Positions 45,411 through 56,840 of a stretch of DNA of 64,000 nucleotides are shown piece by piece. A model generated the notes under the pieces. It did not search any database. It was not told where the DNA came from and was given only the letters and a program-made list of their open reading frames with translations. Position numbers and translations under genes: made by a program. Every line of letters starts with the position of its first letter. The stretch's first letter is position 1. Source of the stretch: Xestospongia bergquistia (taxonomy: Eukaryota > Porifera > Demospongiae > Haplosclerida > Petrosiidae); the NCBI GenBank assembly GCA_963965975.1, contig OZ014419.1:3933677-3997676 (forward strand). The letters are read 5' to 3'.

Positions 45411-45446
45411 GGTGGATGGATGGATGGATGGATGGATGGATAGATG
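45411..45446. repeat. (GGAT)n microsatellite
   Basis: GGTGGATGGATGGATGGATG continues with further GGAT units. Related degenerate tetranucleotides lie at 44720-44790. Confidence 0.9.
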
Positions 45447-45559
45447 ACAGATTGATAAACAGTCATATTAAAGAATGATAATTCTAACTTAGAACAAGCA
45501 GAAGTCTATCAATATATCATGGACTCGTATATCATTCTTCCATATATGTTAAACCAAGT

Positions 45560-45935
45560 TGCTTTGCTACAATGACTAATGCGACAATCCTACTACGTCT
45601 GGGTTACAGTGCTACAGCTGAGGCAGTTAATTCAGCTGCTACTATCAATCAACTTGGCCTCCCAGACTGTTATTGGTAAAGTGCTGTCTGTACAAGTTAA
45701 CAAGCGAAGTGGCAGGGCTCAAATATATGCAGGTGAATTTGTCCCTTCATATGTTGGAATCATCTCTTTTACATGTACATGTCCAATACCGTCATCAATT
45801 AAGTTGTCCAGTGGTACTTAGATGAATAAAGTTCCATCTATATTACAGGTGGAGGTAAAGATGCTTATGGGTTCTGTGATACTACCAGTAATACTGGTCT
45901 GTTAGCTATTGGTAATGTTTGTAGTGATCCCTAAT
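45560..45935. repeat. Copy 3 of the dispersed repeat
   Basis: The longest member of the family, shared with 42528-42790. It continues into a plus-strand stretch reading GGGKDAYGFCDTTSNTGLLA then IGNVCSDP, whose mate near 44990-45070 is degraded. The encoded family is not recognised. Confidence 0.5.
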
Positions 45936-45959
45936 GTCAAGAAAATAGTGTTGTTTTAG

Positions 45960-46105
45960 TTTAGCTTTATATAATTTTAGTTAGTTATAGTTAGTTTTCC
46001 TGCCAATGCAATAATTTTAGTTAGTTATAGTTAGTTTCTCCGCCAGCAGAATAATTTTAGTTATTTCTCTGCTTTAGGAATAATTTTAGTTAGTTATAGT
46101 TGAGA
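45960..46105. repeat. ~40-bp minisatellite, about 3.5 copies
   Basis: The unit is ATAATTTTAGTTAGTTATAG followed by TTAGTTTTCCTGCCAATGCA, with variants at 46010, 46050 and 46080. Confidence 0.85.
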
Positions 46106-46300
46106 AAGTTAGTTCAATTTAATGCATTATTAGACTAAAGATACTGCTTGTTTTTCTTAGAAGTATTTTAATCTTTATTTTGTATCTGCCAATCGGTTCC
46201 TCCTATCACTTGATGCATATCCAGCTTTGGAAGGAGAATCTTGTTCCATTAGTATTAACAGTGTAACCACATACACCAAACAGATAACAGATGTTACCTA

Positions 46301-48175
46301 TCAGATCACATTTATACTACTTGTATTAGTTTTTATCATTTGACTAAACTCATCACTAGGTGAACAACTACCATTAGACTGATGAGTAGTGTACCCTATC
46401 TCATATGTGATAATAGGATTGGTTACAGGAATATAACTAGGTCCACTCCATGAGATAACAGCCCATGTAGTAGATATCAAACTGGATAGTGTACTAACTG
46501 GACCAGGAACTGAGTACAATGTATAATTGTTGTTCACTAGGCAATCTACTTACCAGTTCCAATCTGTACTTCAATAGGATCATTGAAGAGACCTCTTCTG
46601 ATAGGGTTCACACCAGCTACACTCATATAATATAGATTACTAAATACTAGATCATTCACAATGACATATCTCTCTCTACTGATGAGGTTGTATATGATAC
46701 TATTGTTACTAATGATCACAATATACTCAATGATTCTACCATTACATAGATGACAATCAATCTCTTTCCATGTGATTCTATTTGATATCTTATTTAATGG
46801 AAAAGCCGTAATTGACGTAGGTGATCCTCCTGGACTTGTGAATTATTGTCAACATTAATTAGCCATATTTATTATGTAAATTAATTGATATTGGTTCTGT
46901 TTCACCTAATATCATTACTGGACTAGACTCTCCTAGTATGTTACTAGCTGTCACTGTGACAGTATAGTTTATACCACTGAACAATTCTCTATAATGTATA
47001 ACTAAATGTTGTAGTGAACTGATGAGGAGTAACAGAGATTAATGTCACATTCACTGATGATAACTCAGGACAAGATGGACTATAGGAAATGTTGTACTGT
47101 AGTATGTTACATAGCTACCATCTTCACTACTGGGACTAGTCCATTTCACTGTAATAGTAGTGGTTGAGACATCACTCACTGATAGATAAGTTACTGGTGT
47201 TTGAACTAAATAAAATCACATTGTGTTTATACTAATATCAACTCACCATCAAACCTTAACAGTCTTCGTGTACTATTAATTGAAGGAAGATCTCTATATA
47301 AATACACACTGATGTCGTAATTTGTACTTAATGTAATTCCATTGATTACAACATCTTTAGTAGATATCTTGTTGGTAATTATTCCAGTAGTAGAGTTAAT
47401 GACAATCACATATCCATTAGTCTGTGATGACATAGCCCAGTTGACTTTGATACTACTCTCATTTAAAATATATATGTCATCACATTAGATGGAGGACCAT
47501 TGGGAACTAGAAAATGGTAAACCTAGTTAAGATGAATAACTAAATTTCACATACCTCTAATATCACAATGTCATTGTAGTTCACTCCTTTATATATTGCT
47601 ATACAGGTAACATTAACTGACACTCCCAGTGGGTCAGGATATACCAGTAGTGTGTTGTTGTATATGAGGAGATCAGAATCAATTAATGTATACATTGAGT
47701 TGTATTTCATCACTCCATTCACTAACCAGTAAACATCAGTAGTAACAAGTTGTCATACAATCAATTATGATGTTGAGTGTTTTCAAGTTGAGTAGTGGAT
47801 GACACAAATGTCCAATTGATTGATGAAATACCTGAAAAATAACTTGACAATAAGCAAATTTATAGACATTACAATACCTGATGATAACATCTGTACACTA
47901 ATTACATTACTAGCAGATCCTAGTATATCTTGGTAGGCTCTGACTGTGATGTTATAAGTTGTTGCTGGTATCAGTCCCTTCAGTGTCATCTCATTCTGAC
48001 TAACTCCCTTTACCTGTTGTGTCACAGTGTGTGTGTCACTACTCACTAGTGACATTGACTACATATTCATCAGCATCAGATGGAACAGGTGTCCAACTGA
48101 CAGTGATAGTGGTAGCTGTCTTGTTGACCAGAGTAGAAGAAGAGGTAGTGAATCTTGGAGCTGAGAGGGTTACAC
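46301..48175 (-). pseudogene. Multi-FN3/Ig-like receptor ectodomain fragment
   Basis: Minus-strand exons, in transcription order. 48175-47875 has SSTLVNKTATTITVSWTPVP and DADEYVVNVT, a small frameshift, then MTLKGLIPATTYNITVRAYQ. 47722-47540 is an Ig-like stretch, LLIYNNTLLVYPDPLGVSVN then VTCIAIYKGVNY. 47433-47227 is an FN3 with GYVIVINSTTG and GITLSTNYDISVYLYRDLPS. 47200-46870 is a degraded FN3. 46840-46553 has KISNRITWKEIDCHLCNGRI and YYMSVAGVNPIRRGLF. 46537-46301 has WAVISWSGPSYIPVTNPI and ITYEIGYTTH. Each shows the Trp, Tyr and Leu landmarks of fibronectin III. Spliced as receptor ectodomain they would lie outside the cell. There is no signal peptide or membrane segment, and at least one frameshift, so I call it a fragment or pseudogene. 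Confidence 0.7.
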
Positions 48176-48774
48176 ATGACATCATGTATCTATAATTGTA
48201 AAAATACTTACCAGTTACTGTAAGGTAACAACTTCTTACAATCTCATACTAGAATTCTGATTGTTATATACATAATGCCACTTGAAATTTCTAACAATTC
48301 CATTTTGAACACATTGAAGTGTGTATTATTGTGGAACAACTGTCATATCAGATGCTATTGATCTAGATTTGTGCAGTTTATCTTACACAAAGGGGTGATC
48401 GGGTAGCAGGACTGCTGGTGTAGATGGGCAGGCAATCCCAGGAGTTGACATTGGAATGGACATAATGGGAGTTGTTATACTGGTACTAATTCTTCTCAAA
48501 AAAGTGGACATGTAAGTATGTATAGATACAGTATGGGCCTAAATAATCTTAAGACAGTCTGACAGAAAACATTGAAATTTAACCACACCATTACCCTGCT
48601 TTTAATTCAGAGTGACAACTGATTGATTTTTAACATCAAGGTAGATACTTATTATATATAGAAGGAAGTCCAGCTGAAATCATTGTACCAAACTGATCAG
48701 TTGGTAGTTATTTAAGATTTTCCAGTAATTCTACTGATATTATCAATTGGACTTTCATTTATGGTAGACAAGTT

Positions 48775-49191
48775 AGTTCTCCAATTATTAGTGCTGTAGT
48801 TGGAGGTATTATTGGAGTAGTAATAATAATTGTTATAGTTTTATTAATAGTTGTTATTATTATAGTGATATTGTGGCATCAAAATAAATTAAGGAGAACA
48901 AGGGCTAATAAAGCAAAGTAAGATAATGTAAAATTTATTATCAAGTTAATTCTTTTATCATAGTGATATTGGAGGAAATGAAATAATCACAATATCTCCT
49001 AATGTAGTATATAAGGACAGTACTGGTGTTGTCCCTTCACAATTCAATCCAGCCTATATCACAACCAGTGATATACATACATATGAGGATTTACCTTACT
49101 CAACTGGACCAGATACTAACACTGAACCTCCTCCTCTACCACCAGATAGACTACCTGTAACAGATAATGATGATGATAATGACTATGTATA
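48775..49191 (+). CDS. Transmembrane segment and cytoplasmic tail of a receptor (3' exons)
   Basis: Exon 1 (about 48660-48920) reads STDIINWTFIYGRQVSSPII, then a 30-residue membrane helix with SAVVGGIIGVVIIIVIVLLI, then a basic stop-transfer LWHQNKLRRTRANKAK. Exon 2 (about 48962-49191) is the tail: EIITISPNVVYKDSTGVVPS, QFNPAYITTSDIHTYEDLPY, then EPPPLPPDRLP and NDDDNDYV-TAA. NPAY (NPxY-like), tyrosines in YKDS and YEDL, and PPPLPP (SH3-ligand-like) suggest a signalling tail. The frame is open from 48703. A TGA at about 48697 (VPN-stop-SVGS) lies just upstream, so either an intron removes it or the gene is dead. AATAAA follows at 49258-49263. The matching ectodomain is not on this strand. The neighbouring FN3 exons point the other way. 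Confidence 0.55.
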
Positions 49192-49257
49192 AAACACTAG
49201 ATGATATACTGATTTTTATCTTGTTAGTTGTTACTCATGATAACATATTATAATGAT

Positions 49258-49263
49258 AATAAA
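49258..49263 (+). terminator. Polyadenylation signal after the receptor tail
   Basis: AATAAA lies 67 bp after the stop codon. The same 3' UTR, with its AATAAA, is present without the coding exons at about 39890-39905. Confidence 0.5.
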
Positions 49264-50072
49264 TATGTCTGTAACTTTCTTATTATGTATTACAATACTT
49301 TAAAGAATATTAACATGACTGTCTTTATATACACCATTTATGAAAATAAATAATAACAATAGTGATGTTTTTTAAATCTTTGAATGATAAACAAAGTGAT
49401 CATTGCTATACATAATAACAAAGGTACCAAGTACTATATCATGATGTATAAGACAACTAATTATCATAAAAGTCTTACTTGATTTTAACTTTTTATTACA
49501 TGTATGTAGTAATGACACTATTACTGTTATCTTGTTTATAATTAAATGAACTGAGACATTTCAAAATATATAATTATGAAATTCAAATTTGTCATCAATT
49601 GATTTCTTCATGTTGTCTGTTCCTTTTTATATACTTTTAATATACTTTATTGTTTCCTTTGTATCCTCTCTATAAAATACTCTATGATCCTATTATATTG
49701 AAATCAAGCACATTACTCTATTTATTTTAAAGTAATGTTAAGCAATTAACACAGTGGCTATTATCTTTATTAACTTAGTCATTTTTTTAATCACATAAAT
49801 TCAATACTATCATTTATTAATTTGTTGATATCCTTTGTATTGACTTTTTACTATTTGATAAATTTTTGATGTTAAAAAACCTTATAGTGATTGTCTTAAA
49901 TATCTATTACTGGCTCTAGATAAAAATAAAGAGAAAAAGTTTAAAAGGACCAAGGGAGTATTATAATAATGTCCTCAGGGACATATTTGAAGAAGGAGGT
50001 GGATTATACTAAGACTACACTAGAGAATGAAGTGGCTTAATAGCAGTTGGTGATCTTTCATTTAAGACAAAA
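49264..50072. other. Intergenic AT-rich DNA upstream of the plexin-like copy B
   Basis: Parallels 39905-40877. No exon is seen. The promoter of the plexin-like gene would lie here but I find no specific motif. Confidence 0.5.
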
Positions 50073-53054
50073 ATGAGTGTTCTTTCTCTTTTGCGGGTAC
50101 TCCATTTCTTAATAAGTGTTGGGCCTCAGTCTCCTTTCACTCTTTCATCTGGTAGTGTTAGCTATCTAGCTGTTGGTGGAGATAGAACGTTTGCTAGTAC
50201 TGTTTACCAACTTTCATCTGATCTACAACAACAACAACAACAGATATCATTGTCCAATCAGATAATGAGGTTAGCTGCTACACAGGATGGTCAATGGTTG
50301 GTAGTGTGTTATACTAATGACTCTTGTTCAGCTCTTAATGGATCGGATCTTAGTGTTACTAACAGAGCTGTCTCTAATGCACTCCCTGGTATTGAAGCTA
50401 GTGATAAAATTTCTGTATTCACTGCTCATTTTAATGGAGGAGAAAGTTTCTACACTGTGATAATGCTAATCGTATCTATTTTCGTCAATATGGGTTTGCT
50501 GGTAGCTCAATGTCAAGATCATTAGAGGAAAGTGCTTATCAATCAGATGGTAATTGAGAATTTTATGATGGTGTCTACCAGTTTGGATATGCTTACTATA
50601 TAGTACTAAATACAACTAGTGGTAATGATGAACTTCGTATTGTTGGAGTATGTAACAGTACTGCTGACAGTGGTAATATTGATTTCAACAATCAGTATGA
50701 AGTTGTATTTGGTGTGATGGAAATATGTTCTTTGCTCCCACTATCAAAGGTGTAAATGGAGAGACATTAATGATAGCAATGATAGCAATAACACCACAGG
50801 GTTCACCTAGTCCTATAATCTTACAATTATTAACTCCAGAATGGACAGTGCCTATTATACCTGTGTAAGAGTTAATAGGGGTAATAGTAACATTCAGTGG
50901 GAGACCCAGTCTTTTTCAGGATTACCTGGTACTATAAATTATGATGCATTTAACTTATTTAATTGTTCTTTCACTTATAGTGTGATATTAGTGGTACTTA
51001 CCCAGCGGTAGGTGCTACTGATATTTTCTCTTCTAATAATATTATTACTAACACTACAATAAGTAATGGACTAAAATCTATTCTTGGACTGACTGTAGAT
51101 GATCTCAACTTCATTTATATTGCATTCTCTGATAGTAAAAAACACTATATTAACAAGGTCAGAGATATATACTATACTCTAGTTGATGTGTTAATTTATT
51201 CTACAGTATTTGTGGAATGATGGAAACCTTAGTCTTATTACTGAGGTTGAGATGACTAGTTCAATAACTAATCTTATCTGGTCAGAAGGTTCAGACTATA
51301 TACATGGTATTAAAGGAACTACTGATGTAAGTACTAGTATATATATATTGTACTATATATCATATGTTTGTTGATAGGTAATTGTTTTAAAGATAGAGGA
51401 GTGTGCTAGTGCTACTAGTTGTAACAAGTGCGTTAATCTGGGTAATCCACTGTGTGGGTGGCGTGTAGTGGAGGGTAAATGTTCTTATAGACTTTTCTGT
51501 CATGATAGCAATGTATCAGGATGATTCTTGACACAAGGGAATAATGACAATTGTATTAGTACTGTCATTATTGATCCACCTCAATTTGTACTGGAGTTAG
51601 AATCAACACCATACCAGGTATTATGTCATATTGAGATTTTTTCCTAAATAATCTTACTATCTAGATCAATATAGCATTCTCTCCTGCTGGTCCTCCACCT
51701 AAGTTTACAGGAGAGAAGTATTTCTGTGTATTTAATCTCTAAATATTGAGATATTAAGTCCATTACAAGTAAATGGTACTAGTGCCATTTGTCAAGTAGA
51801 TAATGTCATATCTCAAGTCACCGATATACAACTAGGTAAAGTACATCATTGATTACTAACTATCTTTTAATGTTTCTCTTTTAGTCATTAACTTTATTAT
51901 CTATAGTAATCATAGTGGAGTGAATGTCTTCATACATACTGACCATTATATCTTCTATAACTGTTCTGTTACTACAAAGTAAATCTGTAATACAGTTATG
52001 TTCCTTTAATGAACAATAAGAAACAAGATTATTTTTATAGACATACATACTTTGTGTTCCTCACACATTTGTGAATTTCATACATTATTTATCCTAATTT
52101 GGTATGGTTAAAATACTTGTTACTCATACATGTGTGAATTCATACATTATTTAGGTATGGTTTCAATAATTGTTACTCATACAGAGTTATGGTTTACAAT
52201 AATTAGAGCTATGGGAAAAATGGATATTAATTATTTCATGTACTAACTACCTAGTATCCACACACACCTGGTAACTTTAGTGTTTATTTGCAACATTCCC
52301 ATTCACACGACAAGTACTTTTTAAATGAATCATTTCATATATAAAATAAACATGATTTGGTTAGATTGGTTACCTGAGCTTTTTGCTAATATTACTCAAC
52401 TTTTAATTTCAGATGTGGTCTTTGTGTCTCAACAGATGGTATATGTGGATAGTGTCAGTTAGATTTTACATGTACTGGAGCTAACTCTACTTGTACTGGA
52501 GGACACGATAACTCGATAAGAGTAAGACCCTATAATATAAAGGTATAATTATTACTGGTACATTTTATCACAGATAACTGGTGAGGAGAATTCCACTAAT
52601 CTCTGTCCTCTCCTACAACCTCCCTTATATGGTAATAGCTATAGTCAACCAGTTGGTGTGAGTAAGTACCTACAATTAAAAACTCTTAATACTATGGTAA
52701 GTATATCATAATTACATGTATGATAAGAAAGCAATCTAAAGGTGAAACACACATGCTACAAATCTTTGATAGGTTAGTGGGAGAGATATAAATGTTGTGA
52801 GAAGCTGAGGAATTAAGTTTTGGTATTGTAGACAGATGTATTCTGTTATCCTAGTTGGATATTAGAAAATAGTTTGATGTCTTGATTTTGAAGTCACATC
52901 ACATTGTTTAGATGTATTTTAAGACTTCATACATAGTGGATAAATTATTGGTCATAAGTACACTCACTAAACAAACTAAAAATATCCATCATGTTATGTT
53001 AGAAAGAATATATAATTTTATAAAAAAACTTACAAGTTAATTGCTTTCATCTTA

Positions 53055-53093
<39 letters not shown>

Positions 53094-54760
53094 CAGACTA
53101 GTAGTATAACATACCAATGTTTATTTGGTAATATGGTTAGAACTAGTGTACAAACTAGTGACAATATTATTACATGTAATATACCCAGTGGTCAGGAGGT
53201 AAGTATATTGTATTATTAGAAGATATGTCATTATATTATACAGTTGTCATTTAGTTGTCATCATTTCATTCTCAGACAGATCTTTAATACCAAATCCTAT
53301 GATATAGAGATTACTACTGGAGATACTATCAATGGTAAGTCTAATATATAAAGTAAACTGCTGAGTATTCTGTCTCATATATAGTGGTTCTATACAATTG
53401 TCCTAATGGTTGCTCTTCATAACTAGCTCTGAACATTAACACTAGATTTAACTGTAGTTGATGTGATAGTAATATGTGTAGTGAGAGGAGTGTATGTACT
53501 AATAATATAATCACAAGGAGTGGCAACTGTCCTAATCCTGTCATCACTGACTTCACTCCCAAAAGTGGTCCTCCACAAGGCAGAACACAAGTTACCATAT
53601 ATGGTACTAATTTGGGTACCCAGTCTTCAAATATCCTCTCTGTTACCCTTGGCAATTGGACATGTACCCTAACCCAGATCTGTATGTACCTGGTAGGAGG
53701 ATAGTATGTAGTATTACTCCTGATGACAGTAATACTGTAACAAGCAATATAACTATAACTGTGATAGTGAATACTACTGTACCTCAACCTAAGACAGCTG
53801 TCAGTAGTACCCACTTCCAATTCCTGACCCTTATTAAGTCAGTGAGTCCTACATTTGGTCCAATTAGTGGAGAGACTCTAGTGAGAATAGAAGGAACTAA
53901 CTTGGATATTGGTAACAAAGAAGAGACCAAAATAATCATGAGAGAGTCCTCGTCAAATAAGAGGAGAAAGAGGAGCAGTCACTGTTCTGATATTGAGTGC
54001 AATATTATGTAAATGTTAATGAGTTACTACAGTACACACTAGTATCATATAAGATTGGTTCTCTTCTCAGGAACATTAACTCAAGTCAAATCCAATGTAC
54101 TTCAGCTAATGTTTCTTCTATTAATTGTACCAGGACTATAATAGTGTCAATAAATGAAGCAGAGTTTAGTAATTCAGCAGTGACATATCTTTATAAACCA
54201 GATCCCACATTTAGTTCACTGACTCTTCAAATAACTATATCAGCATAAGTCGAGTATATTATGAGACTTAGTCATCTGTTGTGTTTATTGTATAGTGGAG
54301 ATATCAAGTTGAACTTTACTAGTACTAGTATAGATGTAATTCAGTCTTCTATGATCTGTATCACTGACTCTAGATATCCTACTACCACTGAGGTATGACC
54401 AATATACTAATTTAATATAATCACTTTACTTCTCTCTCTTATAGCAATGTGTTAATGTTAGTAGTACTAAACTACAATATATAGTTCCTCCTATTAGTGG
54501 AGTTATTGTGACTAGTGCCATTGATACTACAGTGACTTATACATTGATACTAGATGGATGTTACTTCACCAGACAGTAGTCAATGTGAATTCAGACTTAC
54601 TCTCCAACCAAATCCTACTTTCAATGTAATTGATTTTAATGATCGTAATATTGATTTAGGAGATAGTTCACAGACTGTTTGGATAAGAGTCAGTGTCTCC
54701 ACTTAATGTACTTACCGTATAGGTGGTATAATTCTATTTGGAATCTTAAACATATTTCAC
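50073..54760 (+). pseudogene. Plexin-like receptor ectodomain (sema-PSI-IPT), copy B
   Basis: It starts MSVLSLLRVLHFLISVGPQS, a signal peptide, then a sema propeller (SYLAVGGDRTFASTVYQLS, VVCYTNDSCSALNGSDLSVT) with a 10-bp deletion frameshift near 50457 and a TGA at about 50556 shared with copy A. Later exons: 51206-51325 (LWNDGNLSLITEVEM); 51379-51618, PSI (ECASATSCNKCVNLGNPLCG W); 51660-51835 (FSPAGPPPKFTG, frameshift, NGTSAICQVDNV); 51890-51980; 52410-52530, PSI 2 (CGLCVSTDGICG-stop-C, where Trp is expected); 52577-52670; 53097-53195; 53385-53690, PSI 3 (NCS-stop-CDSNMC) and IPT 1 (PVITDFTPKSGPPQGRTQVT, IYGTNLG); 53820-54240, IPT 2 (VSPTFGPISGETLVRIEGTN); more IPT-like strands to 54700. 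No membrane or GAP domain follows. Plexins are semaphorin receptors guiding cell contacts. This copy has many lesions. Confidence 0.75.
53058..53090. repeat. (CT)n microsatellite in an intron of the plexin-like copy
   Basis: A short TCTCTC run just before the acceptor of the 53097 exon. It doubles as a polypyrimidine tract. Confidence 0.9.
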
Positions 54761-54769
54761 TGCAAATAA

Positions 54770-56840
54770 GTATGTTATAATTACAATTAAACACTTCAGT
54801 CATCCACACAGTGTTTTTCTACTTAGTTATTCAAAGGAACATAATACAACCTAAAACAAAAACTTAGAGGATATGCACTTCTAATGTTAAAGTAGTCATT
54901 ATTAACATTAACAGTATGTCCATGTAACTTGATTGCATACAAAATGGAGGTTATAAGAATACACTATATAAGTAGTGGCTATTTCTACAGTACATGCTGC
55001 AATGAGAAATTAATATTATATTCTAGGACCTAAACTATTAACATTAGAACCTAATATATTAATTTCACATAGGAGTATCCATTTTCTGCATTATAATTAA
55101 AAATGACCACTAAAATATATATATAATTATGCAACTTTATACTAATTAACTCTATAACAATAACAATCATTCTAATAAGAACCAAATTCAATGTCTCTAT
55201 GTATTGATGTTTGGAAGAAAATATCAAGTAATAGAAGGAAATAAGAAACAAGCAGAAGATATGAAAACTTCAAGTATATCACTAAATCTGATAATACAAA
55301 TGACATACAATACACAAAAAGATGCACTGTCTTGATGTAATCTTCATAGTATGAATGAACACATGATTGTAAACAGGCTATATTATGGAGTAACAAATTG
55401 TAACAGATAACTATATTATAAACTAACTTGTTATAATGTGTCCTAGTCACTATTATATTTGACTATGTACAATACATCAATATCATTAGTTCATTAAGGA
55501 ACATCTCTCAATATATGTTTAATTTGGCAGCAGCTGAGTCTCTTTATTCATGATGATGATGATGATATGGTAAGTGAAGTCTAGTGGAGATGAGTCTTAC
55601 AAATTAAATAAAAGGGAAAGATGATTTAATACTCTTTAAAAAGGAAGTCATATGAAACTGAATAGTTACTAAAATCATTAAAACTAGTTAGTGTACATTA
55701 CACTTATTGCATAGGTCCTTTTGTGTTGTGAGATATTTCATTATTCTATTATTAATATTGTTAACCTAATAATTTTTGTCTCTTTTATATCTTTGTCTTG
55801 TTGAACATAAGATATCATGATCAACATCATTGTGTCTTCACTTATAACAAGTACCAAAGTTAATTCCAGTATTAACTCAACATCGGTCACCTAATGACTT
55901 CATTGTCTCCTATAAAGTATGTCTATTCCATTGATATTATATGATAATAGTCTATTACTAGTAAGAAACTGATGAAAGTATTGTAATTAGTAGAACTAGA
56001 AAAGTTCTGACGAAATATGGACATCTAGTATTATATATACATATATAATTAAATTGATTGCTTGGGTTCAAAATACCCTCATCTACAATGTCTGTGAGTA
56101 TGTAAATTGGAAGTAGCTAATTGTAATAGATAAACTAACTTTGAATTGTTCAATACACCAGTGAGTTTTATACGTCCTTTATTATGATCACAACCCCTCG
56201 ATTCTCTACATATTGTGAAATACCACTACCTTACTTATTAGTAAGATAATAAAGAATCGTTATTGATTTTCCAGAAATAATTCTTTTTCAGCTTTAAATT
56301 CATCATCATGGTATTTCTAAGAGACATCTGACAAGATAATGTTAGTATGTTATTTATATACGCTATCAAATTATGTAACATTGTGTAAAAATATGCTCAC
56401 ATACCTTTTTTACAAACTGAGAATTTTGGAATATATATATATATATATATATATAATGAATATTTTGGAATATAGTTTACAATTATATATTAGCATATAC
56501 TTTTCTTTTACCTGGGTTGTTTTGATTACTAATACATTATGGACTTCATTGTTTACATAAACAGTTGATCCGATAGCAATAACAAAAGCATGATGTTTAC
56601 TTTCAGTTTCATGAATCACTATGTGTACTGCTTAAATCAACCAATCCACTTTTTAGTTAGTTGACAAACAGTGTACTCTCATCTTACTATAATTTGATTA
56701 CAGTTGATTTAGTTAGTAGAGTTCCCTATTTGAATGTAGTACTTACCACTATCTAGCTAGTTGACTTTCTTCCCGTATTGCTAGTACCTAGGAACTTGAA
56801 AATAGAGATAGTGGCCAGCTAAAGGAAATACACTTTAAAG
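54770..56840. other. AT-rich intergenic region, no gene seen
   Basis: Contains a (GAT)n run at about 55550-55568 and an AT microsatellite at 56432-56454. Open frames on both strands are short and without family signatures. The last few hundred bases should hold the promoter of the ankyrin gene. No TATA or initiator motif stands out. Confidence 0.5.

Larger units (their letters stand above)
44695..45560. other. Intergenic sequence with simple repeats
   Basis: Holds degenerate GATG repeats (44720-44790), a stretch related to 45850-45935 (44980-45070), the CT microsatellite and a GGAT repeat at 45411-45446. No gene is seen. Confidence 0.5.

Noticed and set aside
53341-53820. 159-codon minus-strand frame opposite the IPT exons
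   Set aside because: Shadow of the plus-strand IPT domain. No signature of its own.
55051-55450. Minus-strand hydrophobic frames in the intergenic region
   Set aside because: AT-rich Ile/Tyr/Leu composition with no conserved motif.
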